Source: Kribbella pittospori
GTDB taxonomy: Bacteria; Actinomycetota; Actinomycetes; Propionibacteriales; Kribbellaceae
Direction of reading: 5' to 3'
Assembly: GCF_004331465.1 (NCBI RefSeq)
Contig: NZ_SJKB01000005.1
Span: 248,001 to 312,000, forward strand
DNA: 64,000 nucleotides
The notes under the pieces were generated by a model. That model made no database searches. It was not told the DNA's origin and saw only the letters and a list, made by a program, of their open reading frames with translations. This document shows positions 16,002 to 24,375 of this stretch, in pieces. A program made the translations under genes and the position numbers. Position 1 is the stretch's first letter. Each line of letters begins with the position of its first letter.

Positions 16002-18125
16002 TCAGGCGCTGGCCGGTTTGCCGAATTCCCAGTGCCAGGGTTCCTCGCGGGAGCCGCCCTGTTCGGCCCAGGACGGGTGCACCCAGCCATACGTCGCGGC
16101 GTGGTTCTTCATCCACTGGTACTGCCTCGTGCCGAACCGGTCGATGCCGCCGCACAGGTCGACCGCGACACCCCAGCCGTGGTTCGACGTACCGGGGAGG
16201 GCGGCCAGGGACGGCTTGCGGGAGTACAGGTCGACCTGGGACGTGTAGGAGCGGTACGAGTCGGTGATGCACAGCGTCTCGCCGAACTGGGCGCGGTAGG
16301 CGGCGGCGAGTTGCGCGTACGCCGCTGCCGCGTCGCAGCGGAGCTTGTGGCCGGAGCCGAGGCCACACAGCTTGCTGGACGGGATCATGCCGTTGCTGAA
16401 GCCGCCCCACCCGACGCTCGCCGACCCGGTGGCCAGGAACGGCATCGGGTTGACCGGGTCGCCGCCGAGCCGGACCTCGAAGTGCAGATGCGGTCCGGTG
16501 GAGTTGCCTTCGGTGCCGACAGCACCGATCCGCTGGCCGGCCTTCACCTGTGCACCGTCGGCGACGTCGATCGCGCTCAGGTGCGCGTAGAGGGTCTCGA
16601 GGCCGTTGCCGTGGTCGATCCGGACCAGGTTGCCGGCCCAGGCCGGGTGCTCGATCCGGACGACACCGGATGTCGCCGCACGGACCGGCGTACCGACCGC
16701 TGCTGGGAAGTCCTGGCCGGTGTGGATTCCGGTCGCCCACATCGAGCCGGCCTGGCCGAACGGCGTACCGATCTCGTAGGTGCCGTCGGCGAGCGGCCAG
16801 GTCCAGGCGCCGGTGCCGATGTCGTACGACGTCGCGGTGTTGCCGCAGCGGAAGGCGTACGACGAGGAGTTCGGCGTCGGGGAGACCTGCGGCTTGGCGG
16901 GCTTGCCCAGCGTCGGGCGCAGCGCGGAGTACAGGTTGTCCGGGACGGTGGTGACGACGACCGAGCCCTTGGCCTCGTCGGCGGCGATCATCTCGCCGTT
17001 GTCGAGGGCGACGCCGATGTGGACGAGGCCGAGCGACTTGCTGCCCATCACGAGCAGATCGCCGGGCTGGACCTGGGTCTTGGGTACGGCCTGGTAGTTC
17101 GGGTAGACCTTGCCGACCAGGTTGGGGAGCGTCGTGTACGGCTGCCACGCGACCCGGGCCGCGCCGAGGCAGCCGTATTTGGCCGGGCCGGTCGCGCCGA
17201 CGCCGTACGGCTTGCCGAGCAGGCTGAAGGCCTGGTTGACCGCGCGGATCGTCTCGGCCGGCAGCACCCGGATCGTCCGTCCGCCGGTGACGGTCGACGC
17301 CGCTCCGGGCACGGGCGCACCGGCGGCGGTCAGCGGCTTCAGGCCGGCGGGGAGCTTGGCCGGGTTCTTGAGTACGGCGGCCGCCGGTGGCTTGACCTTG
17401 GCGGTGGTGAGCTCGGTCAGGTAGGTCTTCCAGCGCGTGAGGGCCTGCTGGTTGCGGGCGAGCTGCAGCTGCCTGGAGAGCTCGGACGCACCGTCGAGGT
17501 CGGCGGCCTGGCCCTCCATCGCCGTGGCGGCGAACGCGGCCTTCTGCTGGACCTGCTGGCTGAGCTCCTTGGCCTTGGCGGCCGCCTCGTTCGCAGCGGC
17601 TCGCTTGCCGGCGGCTTCGGACCGGGTCCGGCCTGCCTCGGACTCGGCGGCCATCGCGGTCTTGTACTGCGCGACCTGGGTGCTGCCGAGCTGGGTGATC
17701 GCGGTCTGGCGGTCGGCGATCTCCTGCAGGTTCTCCGCGACCGGGGCGAGGGACCAGAGCATCGACTCCGCACCCATCACGGTCGGGATGCCGAGCTGGT
17801 AGGCCTGCGCGGTCAGCAGACCGAGCCGGCGGCGCTGCTCGTCCGCCCTGCCCTTCGACGCGGCCGCGGTGGTCTCGGCCTTCTTGGCGGCGGCCTCGGC
17901 GGTCTGAGCCGCCTTGAGAGCGTTGGTGTAGGCGATCGTGGCCTTGGCGAAGTCGGCCTGGACGGCGGCGGCCTCGGCCTGCAGCTCCTCCAGGGTCCGG
18001 TTGACGTCCGTCACCGACGCGGGTGGCGGTGGGGTCGGGTCATCGGCGTACGCCGGCAGTGCGACCACTGCCAGCAGCGTGCCGAGTGCTGCCAATCGCA
18101 GCCCCCGACGGTTCCCCACAACCAT
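16002..18125 (-). CDS. Secreted multidomain peptidoglycan hydrolase (coiled coil + NlpC/P60-like + M23 + VanY/M15)
   Basis: A 707-aa secreted cell-wall enzyme. A signal peptide (1-27, cut after AYA) precedes an Ala-rich coiled coil (about 40-250). Then come an NlpC/P60-like domain (about 290-400; Cys in KYGCLGAARVAW, His in GLVHIGVAL), an M23 lysostaphin-like domain (about 450-570; HTGQDF, HLHFEV) and an M15B D,D-carboxypeptidase domain (about 590-705; SYRSYTSQVDL, SNHGWGVAVDL, EPWHWEF). In the NlpC motif the usual DCSG is GCLG, so that domain may be weakened. The coiled coil suggests control by an FtsX-like partner, as for RipC/PcsB-type proteins (inference). It probably acts in cell separation. 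Confidence 0.88.
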   Translation of the reverse strand: MVVGNRRGLRLAALGTLLAVVALPAYADDPTPPPPASVTDVNRTLEELQAEAAAVQADFAKATIAYTNALKAAQTAEAAAKKAETTAAASKGRADEQRRRLGLLTAQAYQLGIPTVMGAESMLWSLAPVAENLQEIADRQTAITQLGSTQVAQYKTAMAAESEAGRTRSEAAGKRAAANEAAAKAKELSQQVQQKAAFAATAMEGQAADLDGASELSRQLQLARNQQALTRWKTYLTELTTAKVKPPAAAVLKNPAKLPAGLKPLTAAGAPVPGAASTVTGGRTIRVLPAETIRAVNQAFSLLGKPYGVGATGPAKYGCLGAARVAWQPYTTLPNLVGKVYPNYQAVPKTQVQPGDLLVMGSKSLGLVHIGVALDNGEMIAADEAKGSVVVTTVPDNLYSALRPTLGKPAKPQVSPTPNSSSYAFRCGNTATSYDIGTGAWTWPLADGTYEIGTPFGQAGSMWATGIHTGQDFPAAVGTPVRAATSGVVRIEHPAWAGNLVRIDHGNGLETLYAHLSAIDVADGAQVKAGQRIGAVGTEGNSTGPHLHFEVRLGGDPVNPMPFLATGSASVGWGGFSNGMIPSSKLCGLGSGHKLRCDAAAAYAQLAAAYRAQFGETLCITDSYRSYTSQVDLYSRKPSLAALPGTSNHGWGVAVDLCGGIDRFGTRQYQWMKNHAATYGWVHPSWAEQGGSREEPWHWEFGKPASA

Positions 18126-18302
18126 CAGGCCCCCATTCGTCTCGCCTCACGCGCGCGGAGGGAGACGGGCCCCTGCGCCAGGCCAGCGTAGGCGGCAAAC
18201 GCTGCTGACGAAACCCTGGTCTACAGAACGTGACCATGAGGCGTGCCACAGAGCCCGCAGGTGGTGTCGGAGCGATTGGAGTGACCGATTAAAGTTCACT
18301 TC

Positions 18303-19712
18303 ATGGCCTCGCACTTTGACGTTGTTGTCCTCGGCGCGGGTCCGGGTGGGTACGTCGCGGCGATCCGCGCCGCCCAGCTCGGGCTCAAAACCGCCATCAT
18401 CGAGAAGAAGTACTGGGGCGGTGTCTGCCTGAACGTGGGCTGTATCCCGTCCAAGGCGCTGCTGCGCAACGCCGAGCTCGCGCACATCTTCCGGGCGGAG
18501 GCGAAGACCTTCGGCATCAGCGGCGAGGTCAGCTTCGACTTCCCGACCGCGGTGCAGCGCAGCCGCAAGGTGGCGGACGGCCGGGTCAAGGGCGTCCACT
18601 TCCTGATGAAGAAGAACAACATCACCGAGTTCGACGGCTGGGGCTCGTTCACCGACGCCAACACCCTCGACGTGACCCTCAATGGAGACGGCTCCGCTGA
18701 AGACACTGTGACCGTCACGTTCGACAACTGCATCCTGGCGACCGGCGCGACCACCAAGCTGCTGCCGGGCACGCAGCTGAGCGACCGCGTGGTGACGTAT
18801 GAGGAGCAGATCCTCACCGAGGAGCTGCCGGGCTCGATCGTCATCGCCGGCGCCGGCGCGATCGGCGTCGAGTTCGCCTACGTGCTGGCGAACTACGGCG
18901 TGAAGGTGACGATCGTCGAGTTCCTGGACCGGATCGTCCCGCTCGAGGACCCCGAGGTCTCCAAGGAGCTGGCCCGGGCGTACAAGAAGCTCGGCGTCGA
19001 CGTACTCACCTCGACCCGGGTCGACTCGATCGACGAGTCCGGCGAGAAGGTCAAGATCACCGTCACCGGCAAGGACGGCAACCAGCAGACGCTGGAGGCC
19101 GACAAGGTGCTGCAGGCGATCGGCTTCCAGCCGCGCGTCGACGGCTACGGCCTGGACAAGATCGGTGTCGCGCTGACCGAGCGCGGCGCGATCGGCATCG
19201 ACGGCTTCTGCCGGACCAACGTGCCGAACATCTTCGCCATCGGCGACGTGACCGCGAAGCTGATGCTCGCGCACGCGGCCGAGGCGATGGGCGTGGTCGC
19301 GGCCGAGACCATCGCCGGGCACGAGACGATGGAGCTCGACTACGCGATGATCCCGCGGGCGACGTTCTGCCAGCCGCAGATCGCCAGCTTCGGCTACACC
19401 GAGGAGGAGGCCCGCAAGCTGGGCCACGACGTCAAGGTCGCGAAGTTCCCGTTCACCGCGAACGGCAAGGCGCACGGCCTGGGCGACCCCACCGGCTTCG
19501 TCAAGGTGATCAGCGACGCGAAGTACGGCGAACTCCTCGGCGGCCACCTGATCGGCCCGGAGGTCACCGAGCTGCTGCCCGAGCTGACCCTGGCGCAGAA
19601 GTGGGACCTGACCACCAAGGAACTGGCCCGCAACGTGCACGCCCACCCGACCCTGAGCGAGGCCCTGCAGGAAGTGTTCCACGGCCTCGAAGGCCACATG
19701 ATCAACTTCTGA
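18303..19712 (+). CDS. lpdA: Dihydrolipoyl dehydrogenase
   Basis: A 469-aa FAD enzyme, the E3 component that reoxidises dihydrolipoamide of the pyruvate and 2-oxoglutarate dehydrogenase complexes with NAD+. Seen: an FAD Rossmann motif VVLGAGPGGYVAAIRAAQLG (8-27), the redox disulfide GGVCLNVGCIPSK (about 39-51), an NAD motif IAGAGAIGVEFAYVLANYG, the second FAD motif NIFAIGDVT, and the C-terminal His-Glu pair in HAHPTLSE. Length and motifs are standard. A perfect hairpin terminator follows, and the gene is monocistronic. Confidence 0.96.
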   Translation: MASHFDVVVLGAGPGGYVAAIRAAQLGLKTAIIEKKYWGGVCLNVGCIPSKALLRNAELAHIFRAEAKTFGISGEVSFDFPTAVQRSRKVADGRVKGVHFLMKKNNITEFDGWGSFTDANTLDVTLNGDGSAEDTVTVTFDNCILATGATTKLLPGTQLSDRVVTYEEQILTEELPGSIVIAGAGAIGVEFAYVLANYGVKVTIVEFLDRIVPLEDPEVSKELARAYKKLGVDVLTSTRVDSIDESGEKVKITVTGKDGNQQTLEADKVLQAIGFQPRVDGYGLDKIGVALTERGAIGIDGFCRTNVPNIFAIGDVTAKLMLAHAAEAMGVVAAETIAGHETMELDYAMIPRATFCQPQIASFGYTEEEARKLGHDVKVAKFPFTANGKAHGLGDPTGFVKVISDAKYGELLGGHLIGPEVTELLPELTLAQKWDLTTKELARNVHAHPTLSEALQEVFHGLEGHMINF

Positions 19713-19726
19713 TCTGCCCTGACAGG

Positions 19727-19760
19727 CAAGCCCCCCGGACCGCCTGGTCCGGGGGGCTTG
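19727..19760 (+). terminator. lpdA: Intrinsic terminator after lpdA
   Basis: A perfect 15-bp stem (CAAGCCCCCCGGACC at 19727-19741, GGTCCGGGGGGCTTG at 19746-19760) with a GCCT tetraloop, 14 bp after the lpdA stop. The downstream sequence GTCGTTC is only weakly T-rich, as is usual in high-GC actinobacteria. Confidence 0.88.
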
Positions 19761-19867
19761 GTCGTTCGGGACCCAGGTCCTGACGATCGGGGACTTTCGG
19801 CCGCAGTGCCGGACCGGGGCCGGGTGATGGACTTGGGTGGCGGGATTCCTAGCTGAAGGCAGGCCGG

Positions 19868-20158
19868 ATGACATCGTTTGACCTCAACGAAACAGACAGC
19901 ACCTACGAGCTGCACGCGGATGTGGAGACCTACCACCAGGGCGGCACGTGGTACACGCGGCGGTGTGACAGCCCCGAGCCGTTCGCCTCCGGCGCGAGCC
20001 GGCTGCGGCTGATCGCGATCGGCGTCGAGGTTGCCCGCTGGAACGGCCTCCGCCATGTCATCCGCGACCCCGACGGCACCATCGCCGAGATCAACACCTA
20101 CCTCACCGGCCCGTACCCGAGCCGCGCGCCGACCGGGCACCAACGCGTCCGGGGTTGA
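19868..20158 (+). CDS. Small hypothetical protein
   Basis: A 96-aa hydrophilic protein not recognised as a named family. It has alternating acidic and aromatic segments (DVETYHQGGTWYTRR), then a probable beta strand (RLRLIAIGVEVARW) and a DPDGTIAEI turn. There are no membrane segments and one Cys. AAGG lies nine bases before the ATG, and GC content at third positions is high throughout, supporting real coding. It ends 6 bp from the convergent TrmO gene. Confidence 0.6.
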   Translation: MTSFDLNETDSTYELHADVETYHQGGTWYTRRCDSPEPFASGASRLRLIAIGVEVARWNGLRHVIRDPDGTIAEINTYLTGPYPSRAPTGHQRVRG

Positions 20159-20164
20159 GCCGCC

Positions 20165-20578
20165 TCACCGCTCGGAGATGTCGCCGAGGACGGGTTTGAC
20201 GTCGACGACGGGGGTGCCGTCGAGGGCTTCGAGGTGATCGACGTGCAGGCGAAGCCCGTCGGTCGCCAGGATCGTCACGCGGTGCAGGCCGAGCGGGTTC
20301 GGGCGGTCGGGGGAGCGGGTGCTGAAGACGCCGGTCGCCGGACGGGACAGGTCGCCGCGGGGATGCACCGTGAGTACGTCGCGGTCGGCCCGGTCGAACC
20401 AGCTGATCAGGATCAGCTCGTCGCCCGGAGCGAGGTCCTGGAGAGCGACGCGGACGGACTCGTCGAACACGACCCACGCGTCCGGCGCGCCTTCGTCGGC
20501 CTGGCGTGGAGCCTCCGCGCGGGTTGCGAGTGACGACTCGACCCGTCCGATCGGCCGCAGTACGAGATCGCCGGTCAC
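20165..20578 (-). CDS. trmO: TrmO-like tRNA m6t6A37 methyltransferase (TsaA/UPF0066)
   Basis: A 137-aa protein of the YaeB/TsaA family, which methylates N6-threonylcarbamoyladenosine at tRNA position 37 using SAM. Family marks: the opening strand LVLRPIGRVES, DELILISWFDRADRD, the RSPDRPNPLGLHRV signature (about 88-101) and DGTPVVDVKPVLGD near the end. The start is GTG at 20578, which overlaps the stop of the metallophosphoesterase gene (GTGA), so the two are coupled. It is shorter than E. coli TrmO because it has only the core domain. Confidence 0.85.
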   Translation of the reverse strand: MTGDLVLRPIGRVESSLATRAEAPRQADEGAPDAWVVFDESVRVALQDLAPGDELILISWFDRADRDVLTVHPRGDLSRPATGVFSTRSPDRPNPLGLHRVTILATDGLRLHVDHLEALDGTPVVDVKPVLGDISER

Positions 20579-21330
20579 AGCGGGAACCTGTACACGGTCT
20601 GGAGCGCTTCGCCTGGGATGTGGACGTGCAGGGCAAGGCCGGGATGGGCGGTGGGGTCGACGACGCCGGTGCCCGAGGTCGGTGGCTCGAAGGGAAGCGG
20701 AACGGTGGAGCGGATGCCGGGGGCGCCGAGGACGGGGTGGCCGGCGAACGTCGTGACGATCGGGTTGTGCACGTGGCCGGTGAGGATGGCGGTGACGGTC
20801 TTGCCGGTCAGGACCGTCGCGAGGCCCTCGCGATCGTGGAGCATCCACTGATCCATCACGGGGTGGTGCAGCTCGAGCGGCGGGTGATGGATCGCCACGA
20901 ACACCGGCCCGTCGAAGGACTTCCGCAGTACGCCGTCCAGCCAGGCGAGCGAATCGTTGGACAGCAGCCCGTGGTCCTCACCAGGCACTGTGCTGTCGAC
21001 GAGGACGAACCGCGCACCGGCCACATCGTGGACCTGATGCACCGGATGTCCATCGCCGGGTGAGTCGACGTACGACGCCAGTCCGGTGCGGAGCGGCGTA
21101 CTCACATCGTGGTTGCCCGGCAGCATCAGCAGCGGTATGTCCATGGACAGCTCGGCCGCGACTTCGGCGTACTCGGACTCCAGGCCGTGGTCGGCCAGGT
21201 CGCCGGTGACGAGGATGACGTCGACCGGGCGGGTGAAGGACTTCAGGTACGACGTGATCCGACGGAGCCGGGATCGTGGCTCGTCCGAACCGTCGAGATG
21301 CGGGTCGCTCAGGTGTGCGATGACGATCAT
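20575..21330 (-). CDS. Calcineurin-like metallophosphoesterase (CpdA-like)
   Basis: A 251-aa class III cyclic nucleotide phosphodiesterase-like enzyme. All metal motifs are present: DPHLDG (9-14), GDLADHG (about 43-49), GNHDVS (about 71-76), HHPPLE (about 140-145) and GHVHNP (about 180-185). These bind two metal ions and would cleave a phosphodiester such as cAMP. No membrane segment or signal peptide is present. It is first in a two-gene unit with trmO, linked by a GTGA overlap. The exact substrate is not certain. Confidence 0.85.
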   Translation of the reverse strand: MIVIAHLSDPHLDGSDEPRSRLRRITSYLKSFTRPVDVILVTGDLADHGLESEYAEVAAELSMDIPLLMLPGNHDVSTPLRTGLASYVDSPGDGHPVHQVHDVAGARFVLVDSTVPGEDHGLLSNDSLAWLDGVLRKSFDGPVFVAIHHPPLELHHPVMDQWMLHDREGLATVLTGKTVTAILTGHVHNPIVTTFAGHPVLGAPGIRSTVPLPFEPPTSGTGVVDPTAHPGLALHVHIPGEALQTVYRFPL

Positions 21331-21339
21331 CCCCGCAGA

Positions 21340-22851
21340 CTAACCACAGAAGCCCGTCGGGAGATCACTGCACGGGACCAGGCCGCTGCGTTCGAGGATC
21401 GGGCGGGCCTGCGGCGAGCGGACGTACTCCAGGAAGGTCGCGGTCAGCGACCCGGTCTCCGGCACCTTGTAGGTGTAGACGTGCTCGACCTCCCAGAACT
21501 TGTATGCCCCGGCCGCGACCTTCGAGGAGTCCGGTACGACGTCGTCGACGGTCGCGATCGTGATGTCGGGGAACTTCCGGGCACCGCCGAGCTCGGCGTA
21601 GCCCATCGCGCCGCCGATCTCGTTGACCCGGGTCAGCAGCTCCTCCGTCGTACCGACCTCGCAGCGGTGGTACTTCGCGGCCGCGGCGTCGTCGTCCTTG
21701 CGGCAGTCGTCGGAGGTGATCCCGAGCTCCTGATCGCCGCCGAGCACCTTCTCCCGGAACACCCGTCGCGACCCCGAGTCCGGGCCGACCCGGCTGACCA
21801 TCCGGATCGGCAGATCCTTGCCGCCGACGTCCTTCCAGTTGGTGATCTGACCGTTGTAGATCGCCCGCAGTTGCGCGGTGGTCAGCGATGTCACCGCGGC
21901 CGACCGGTTGATCACCACGGCGAACACCACCACCGCCATCGGTTCCCCGCGCAGCGTGGGTGCGTCCTCGGCCGGTCCGTCCGACATGGCGATCACCTTG
22001 CTCGCCGCCGTCCCGTCCTGTGCACCCAGGTCGCTGAGGCTGCGCACGCCACTGCGGCTGCCGTTCGCCGCGATCGTGATGTCGGCCTGCGTGCAGTCGG
22101 TCACGTACGCACTGCGCAGTTCAGTCATGGTCGGCTCCACCGCGGTCGACCCGATCACCCGCAGCTGACCCGACTCGCAGTTGTCCGGCGGCTGCAGTAC
22201 GTCGACCAGGAAGAACGCGACCAGCGCGCCGACCAGCACGAGCGTCGTCGCACCGAACATCAACGTACGGCGACCCGGCCCGCGCGGCCGTGGTTCGTGG
22301 TAGACCCCGCCACCGGTCGACCCGCCGGCCAGATAGCCGGAGTGGGCGACGTCGCGGCCCTTCCCGGACAGCACCAGCAGGAACTTGAAATGGTCGCCGC
22401 GGTTGATCGCGATCCGGGGGACCACGAGCTTCTCGGTGTCGACGTAGTCGGCCGGGTTCATCCGGCTCTCGAGCATCTTGCCGAGCGAGTCCGGCTGCGA
22501 CTCGACCACCTTCATCCGGACGATCTTGCGGTCCGGGAACACGAACGAGACCTTGTCCTGCATGTCGCGCGCGTCGATGTCGGTCCCGCCGGCGTTGTCC
22601 AGCCGCAGCAGCACGATGCTGGGATCCTGGACCACCGTGCCCTGGTGGACCACCTCGACATCGACCATTTCCCTGGCCCGGTTCTGCTTCGGGTGCACCC
22701 CTATCTGCGCATCCACCTGGACCCGGTAGACGAGCCGTTTGCGGCGCAACAGGTAGCGGTCGAGCAGCCAGACGATCGAGGTGCCGAACAGGGTGACGGC
22801 GGCGATGACGGTCTCGATGTTGATACTGCCGAAACCAGAGAAATCGAACAA
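21340..22851 (-). CDS. Membrane-anchored PstS-like substrate-binding domain protein
   Basis: A 503-aa protein with an N-terminal membrane segment (about 9-29), a cytoplasmic-looking beta-rich region (about 35-175), a basic loop and a second membrane segment (about 195-218). A C-terminal periplasmic-binding-protein domain follows (about 230-500). The last resembles PstS-like phosphate binders: RVIGSTAVEPTMTELRSAY at its start and SRVGPDSGSRRVFREKVL in the ligand-site region. Unlike PstS it is not a lipoprotein and no Pst permease or ATPase is near. The start is TTG at 22851, with GGAAGTGGGG upstream. A surface sensor or scaffold is possible. Confidence 0.75.
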   Translation of the reverse strand: MFDFSGFGSINIETVIAAVTLFGTSIVWLLDRYLLRRKRLVYRVQVDAQIGVHPKQNRAREMVDVEVVHQGTVVQDPSIVLLRLDNAGGTDIDARDMQDKVSFVFPDRKIVRMKVVESQPDSLGKMLESRMNPADYVDTEKLVVPRIAINRGDHFKFLLVLSGKGRDVAHSGYLAGGSTGGGVYHEPRPRGPGRRTLMFGATTLVLVGALVAFFLVDVLQPPDNCESGQLRVIGSTAVEPTMTELRSAYVTDCTQADITIAANGSRSGVRSLSDLGAQDGTAASKVIAMSDGPAEDAPTLRGEPMAVVVFAVVINRSAAVTSLTTAQLRAIYNGQITNWKDVGGKDLPIRMVSRVGPDSGSRRVFREKVLGGDQELGITSDDCRKDDDAAAAKYHRCEVGTTEELLTRVNEIGGAMGYAELGGARKFPDITIATVDDVVPDSSKVAAGAYKFWEVEHVYTYKVPETGSLTATFLEYVRSPQARPILERSGLVPCSDLPTGFCG

Positions 22852-22971
22852 CGTGTCCCCACTTCCACGAGTTCTGCAGCGTAGGTGCCCGCGGTGAACG
22901 CCTGCTTACCGCGCGGTGACACGCAGGCTCGGAGCTTGGCCGGTTCCGGCCCCGTCTGCGAGATTGTCCGC

Positions 22972-24330
22972 ATGGCTGAACAGGTGGACGTGGTCGTTGT
23001 CGGACTGGGTGTGGGCGGCGAGGAGACCGCCGGGCGATTGGCACAGGCAGGGCTGCGCGTGGTCGGGATCGAGTCCCGGCTGGTCGGCGGCGAGTGCCCG
23101 TACTACGGCTGCATCCCGAGCAAGATGATGATCCGGGCCGCGAACCTGATCGCCGAGACCCGCCGGGTCGACGGCATGGCCGGTACGGCGTCCGTCCAGC
23201 CGGACTGGGCACCGGTGGCCAAGCGGATCCGCGTGGAGGCGACCGACACGTGGAACGACAAGGTCGCGGTGGACCGGCTGGTCAACAAGGGCGCGACGGT
23301 GCTGAAGGAGCGTGGCACGATCACCGGCCGGAACACGGTCCGGGCCGGCGACCGCGAGTTCGAAGCCACCCGCGGCATCGTGATCGCGACCGGCACCATC
23401 CCGGCCGTTCCGCCGATCGACGGTCTGGCGGGTACGCCGTACTGGACGAACCGGGAGGCGATCGAGGCGGACACGCTGCCGGCGTCGATCCTGGTGCTCG
23501 GCGGCGGTGCGATCGGGATGGAACTGGCTCAGGTGTTCGCCCGGTTCGGATCCCGGGTGAGCGTGATCGAGGGCGCCGCCGAGGTGCTGTCGATGGAGGA
23601 GCCGGAGTCCGGCGTACTGGCGCGCGAGGCGCTCGAGCGCGACGGCGTCACCTTCCACACCGGCGTGCACGCCAAGCAGGTCGGGTACGCCGGGAACACC
23701 TTCACCGTCACGCTGGACGACGGGTCAGTTGTCAGCGGCGAGAAGTTGCTGGTGGCAACGGGACGCCGGATCGCGACCGACGAGCTCGGCCTGGACCAGC
23801 TCGGGCTCGACCCGAAGGCCCGCCGGATCGAGGTGGACGGCCATGTCCGGGCCGGCGAGAGGGTGTGGGCGATCGGCGATGTCACCGGTGTCGGCGTGTT
23901 CACTCACAACGCGATGTACCAGGCTGACATCGCTGTCCGCGACATCGTCCAGGAGCCGGACGCACCGACCGCGAGCTACCACGCGATGCCGCGGGTGACG
24001 TTCACCGATCCGGAGATCGGCGCGGTCGGGCTGACCGAGAAGCAGGCGCGGGAGGCAGGGCTCGACGTCCGGACCGGATCGACTCCGATTCCGGCGTCGA
24101 CGCGTGGCTGGATCCACAAGGCGGGCAACGAGGGCTTCATCAAGGTGGTGGCTGACAACGAACGCGGTGTTCTGGTCGGCGCGACCAGTGCGGGTCCGAC
24201 CGGTGGCGAGGTGCTCAGCGCACTCGCGGTCGCGGTGCATGCGGCCGTTCCTGTGCACTCTCTGCGACAGATGATTTACGCATATCCGACCTTCCACCGG
24301 GCGATCGGCGAAGCACTGAAGGCGTTGTGA
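22972..24330 (+). CDS. Class I pyridine nucleotide-disulfide oxidoreductase (mercuric reductase/Lpd-like)
   Basis: A 452-aa flavoprotein with an FAD motif VVVGLGVGGEETAGRLAQAG (about 8-27), the redox pair in GECPYYGCIPSK (about 39-50), the NAD(P) motif LVLGGGAIGMELAQVFARFG, the second FAD motif VWAIGDVTG and a C-terminal dimerisation domain ending YAYPTFHRAIGEAL. The disulfide has Pro-Tyr-Tyr-Gly between the Cys residues, unlike the LNVG of Lpd, so it is not a second E3. The substrate is unknown; a thiol, quinone or metal ion is possible. ATG 22972 is chosen because the FAD motif starts right after it. Confidence 0.85.
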   Translation: MAEQVDVVVVGLGVGGEETAGRLAQAGLRVVGIESRLVGGECPYYGCIPSKMMIRAANLIAETRRVDGMAGTASVQPDWAPVAKRIRVEATDTWNDKVAVDRLVNKGATVLKERGTITGRNTVRAGDREFEATRGIVIATGTIPAVPPIDGLAGTPYWTNREAIEADTLPASILVLGGGAIGMELAQVFARFGSRVSVIEGAAEVLSMEEPESGVLAREALERDGVTFHTGVHAKQVGYAGNTFTVTLDDGSVVSGEKLLVATGRRIATDELGLDQLGLDPKARRIEVDGHVRAGERVWAIGDVTGVGVFTHNAMYQADIAVRDIVQEPDAPTASYHAMPRVTFTDPEIGAVGLTEKQAREAGLDVRTGSTPIPASTRGWIHKAGNEGFIKVVADNERGVLVGATSAGPTGGEVLSALAVAVHAAVPVHSLRQMIYAYPTFHRAIGEALKAL

Positions 24331-24338
24331 AATTGCTT

Positions 24339-24357
24339 GTTGCGATTCGGTCGCAAC
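24339..24357. promoter_or_regulatory. Palindrome in front of cbiM
   Basis: Perfect 7-bp arms GTTGCGA and TCGCAAC flank a 5-bp TTCGG in the 45-bp gap before the CbiM GTG. The symmetry and spacing would suit a metal-responsive operator (Fur/Nur/NikR type) or a small hairpin terminator for the oxidoreductase gene. No cobalamin riboswitch could fit in this gap. Confidence 0.4.
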
Positions 24358-24375
24358 TAGCTCACCATTGTTCAG

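Noticed and set aside
20578..20848. N-terminal extension of the TrmO protein from an upstream ATG
   Set aside because: The extension is Arg/Pro-rich shadow sequence inside the metallophosphoesterase gene; the family's N-terminus starts at GTG 20578.
24331..24375. Cobalamin or NiCo riboswitch before cbiM
   Set aside because: The gap is only 45 bp, too short for either aptamer; only a small palindrome is present.
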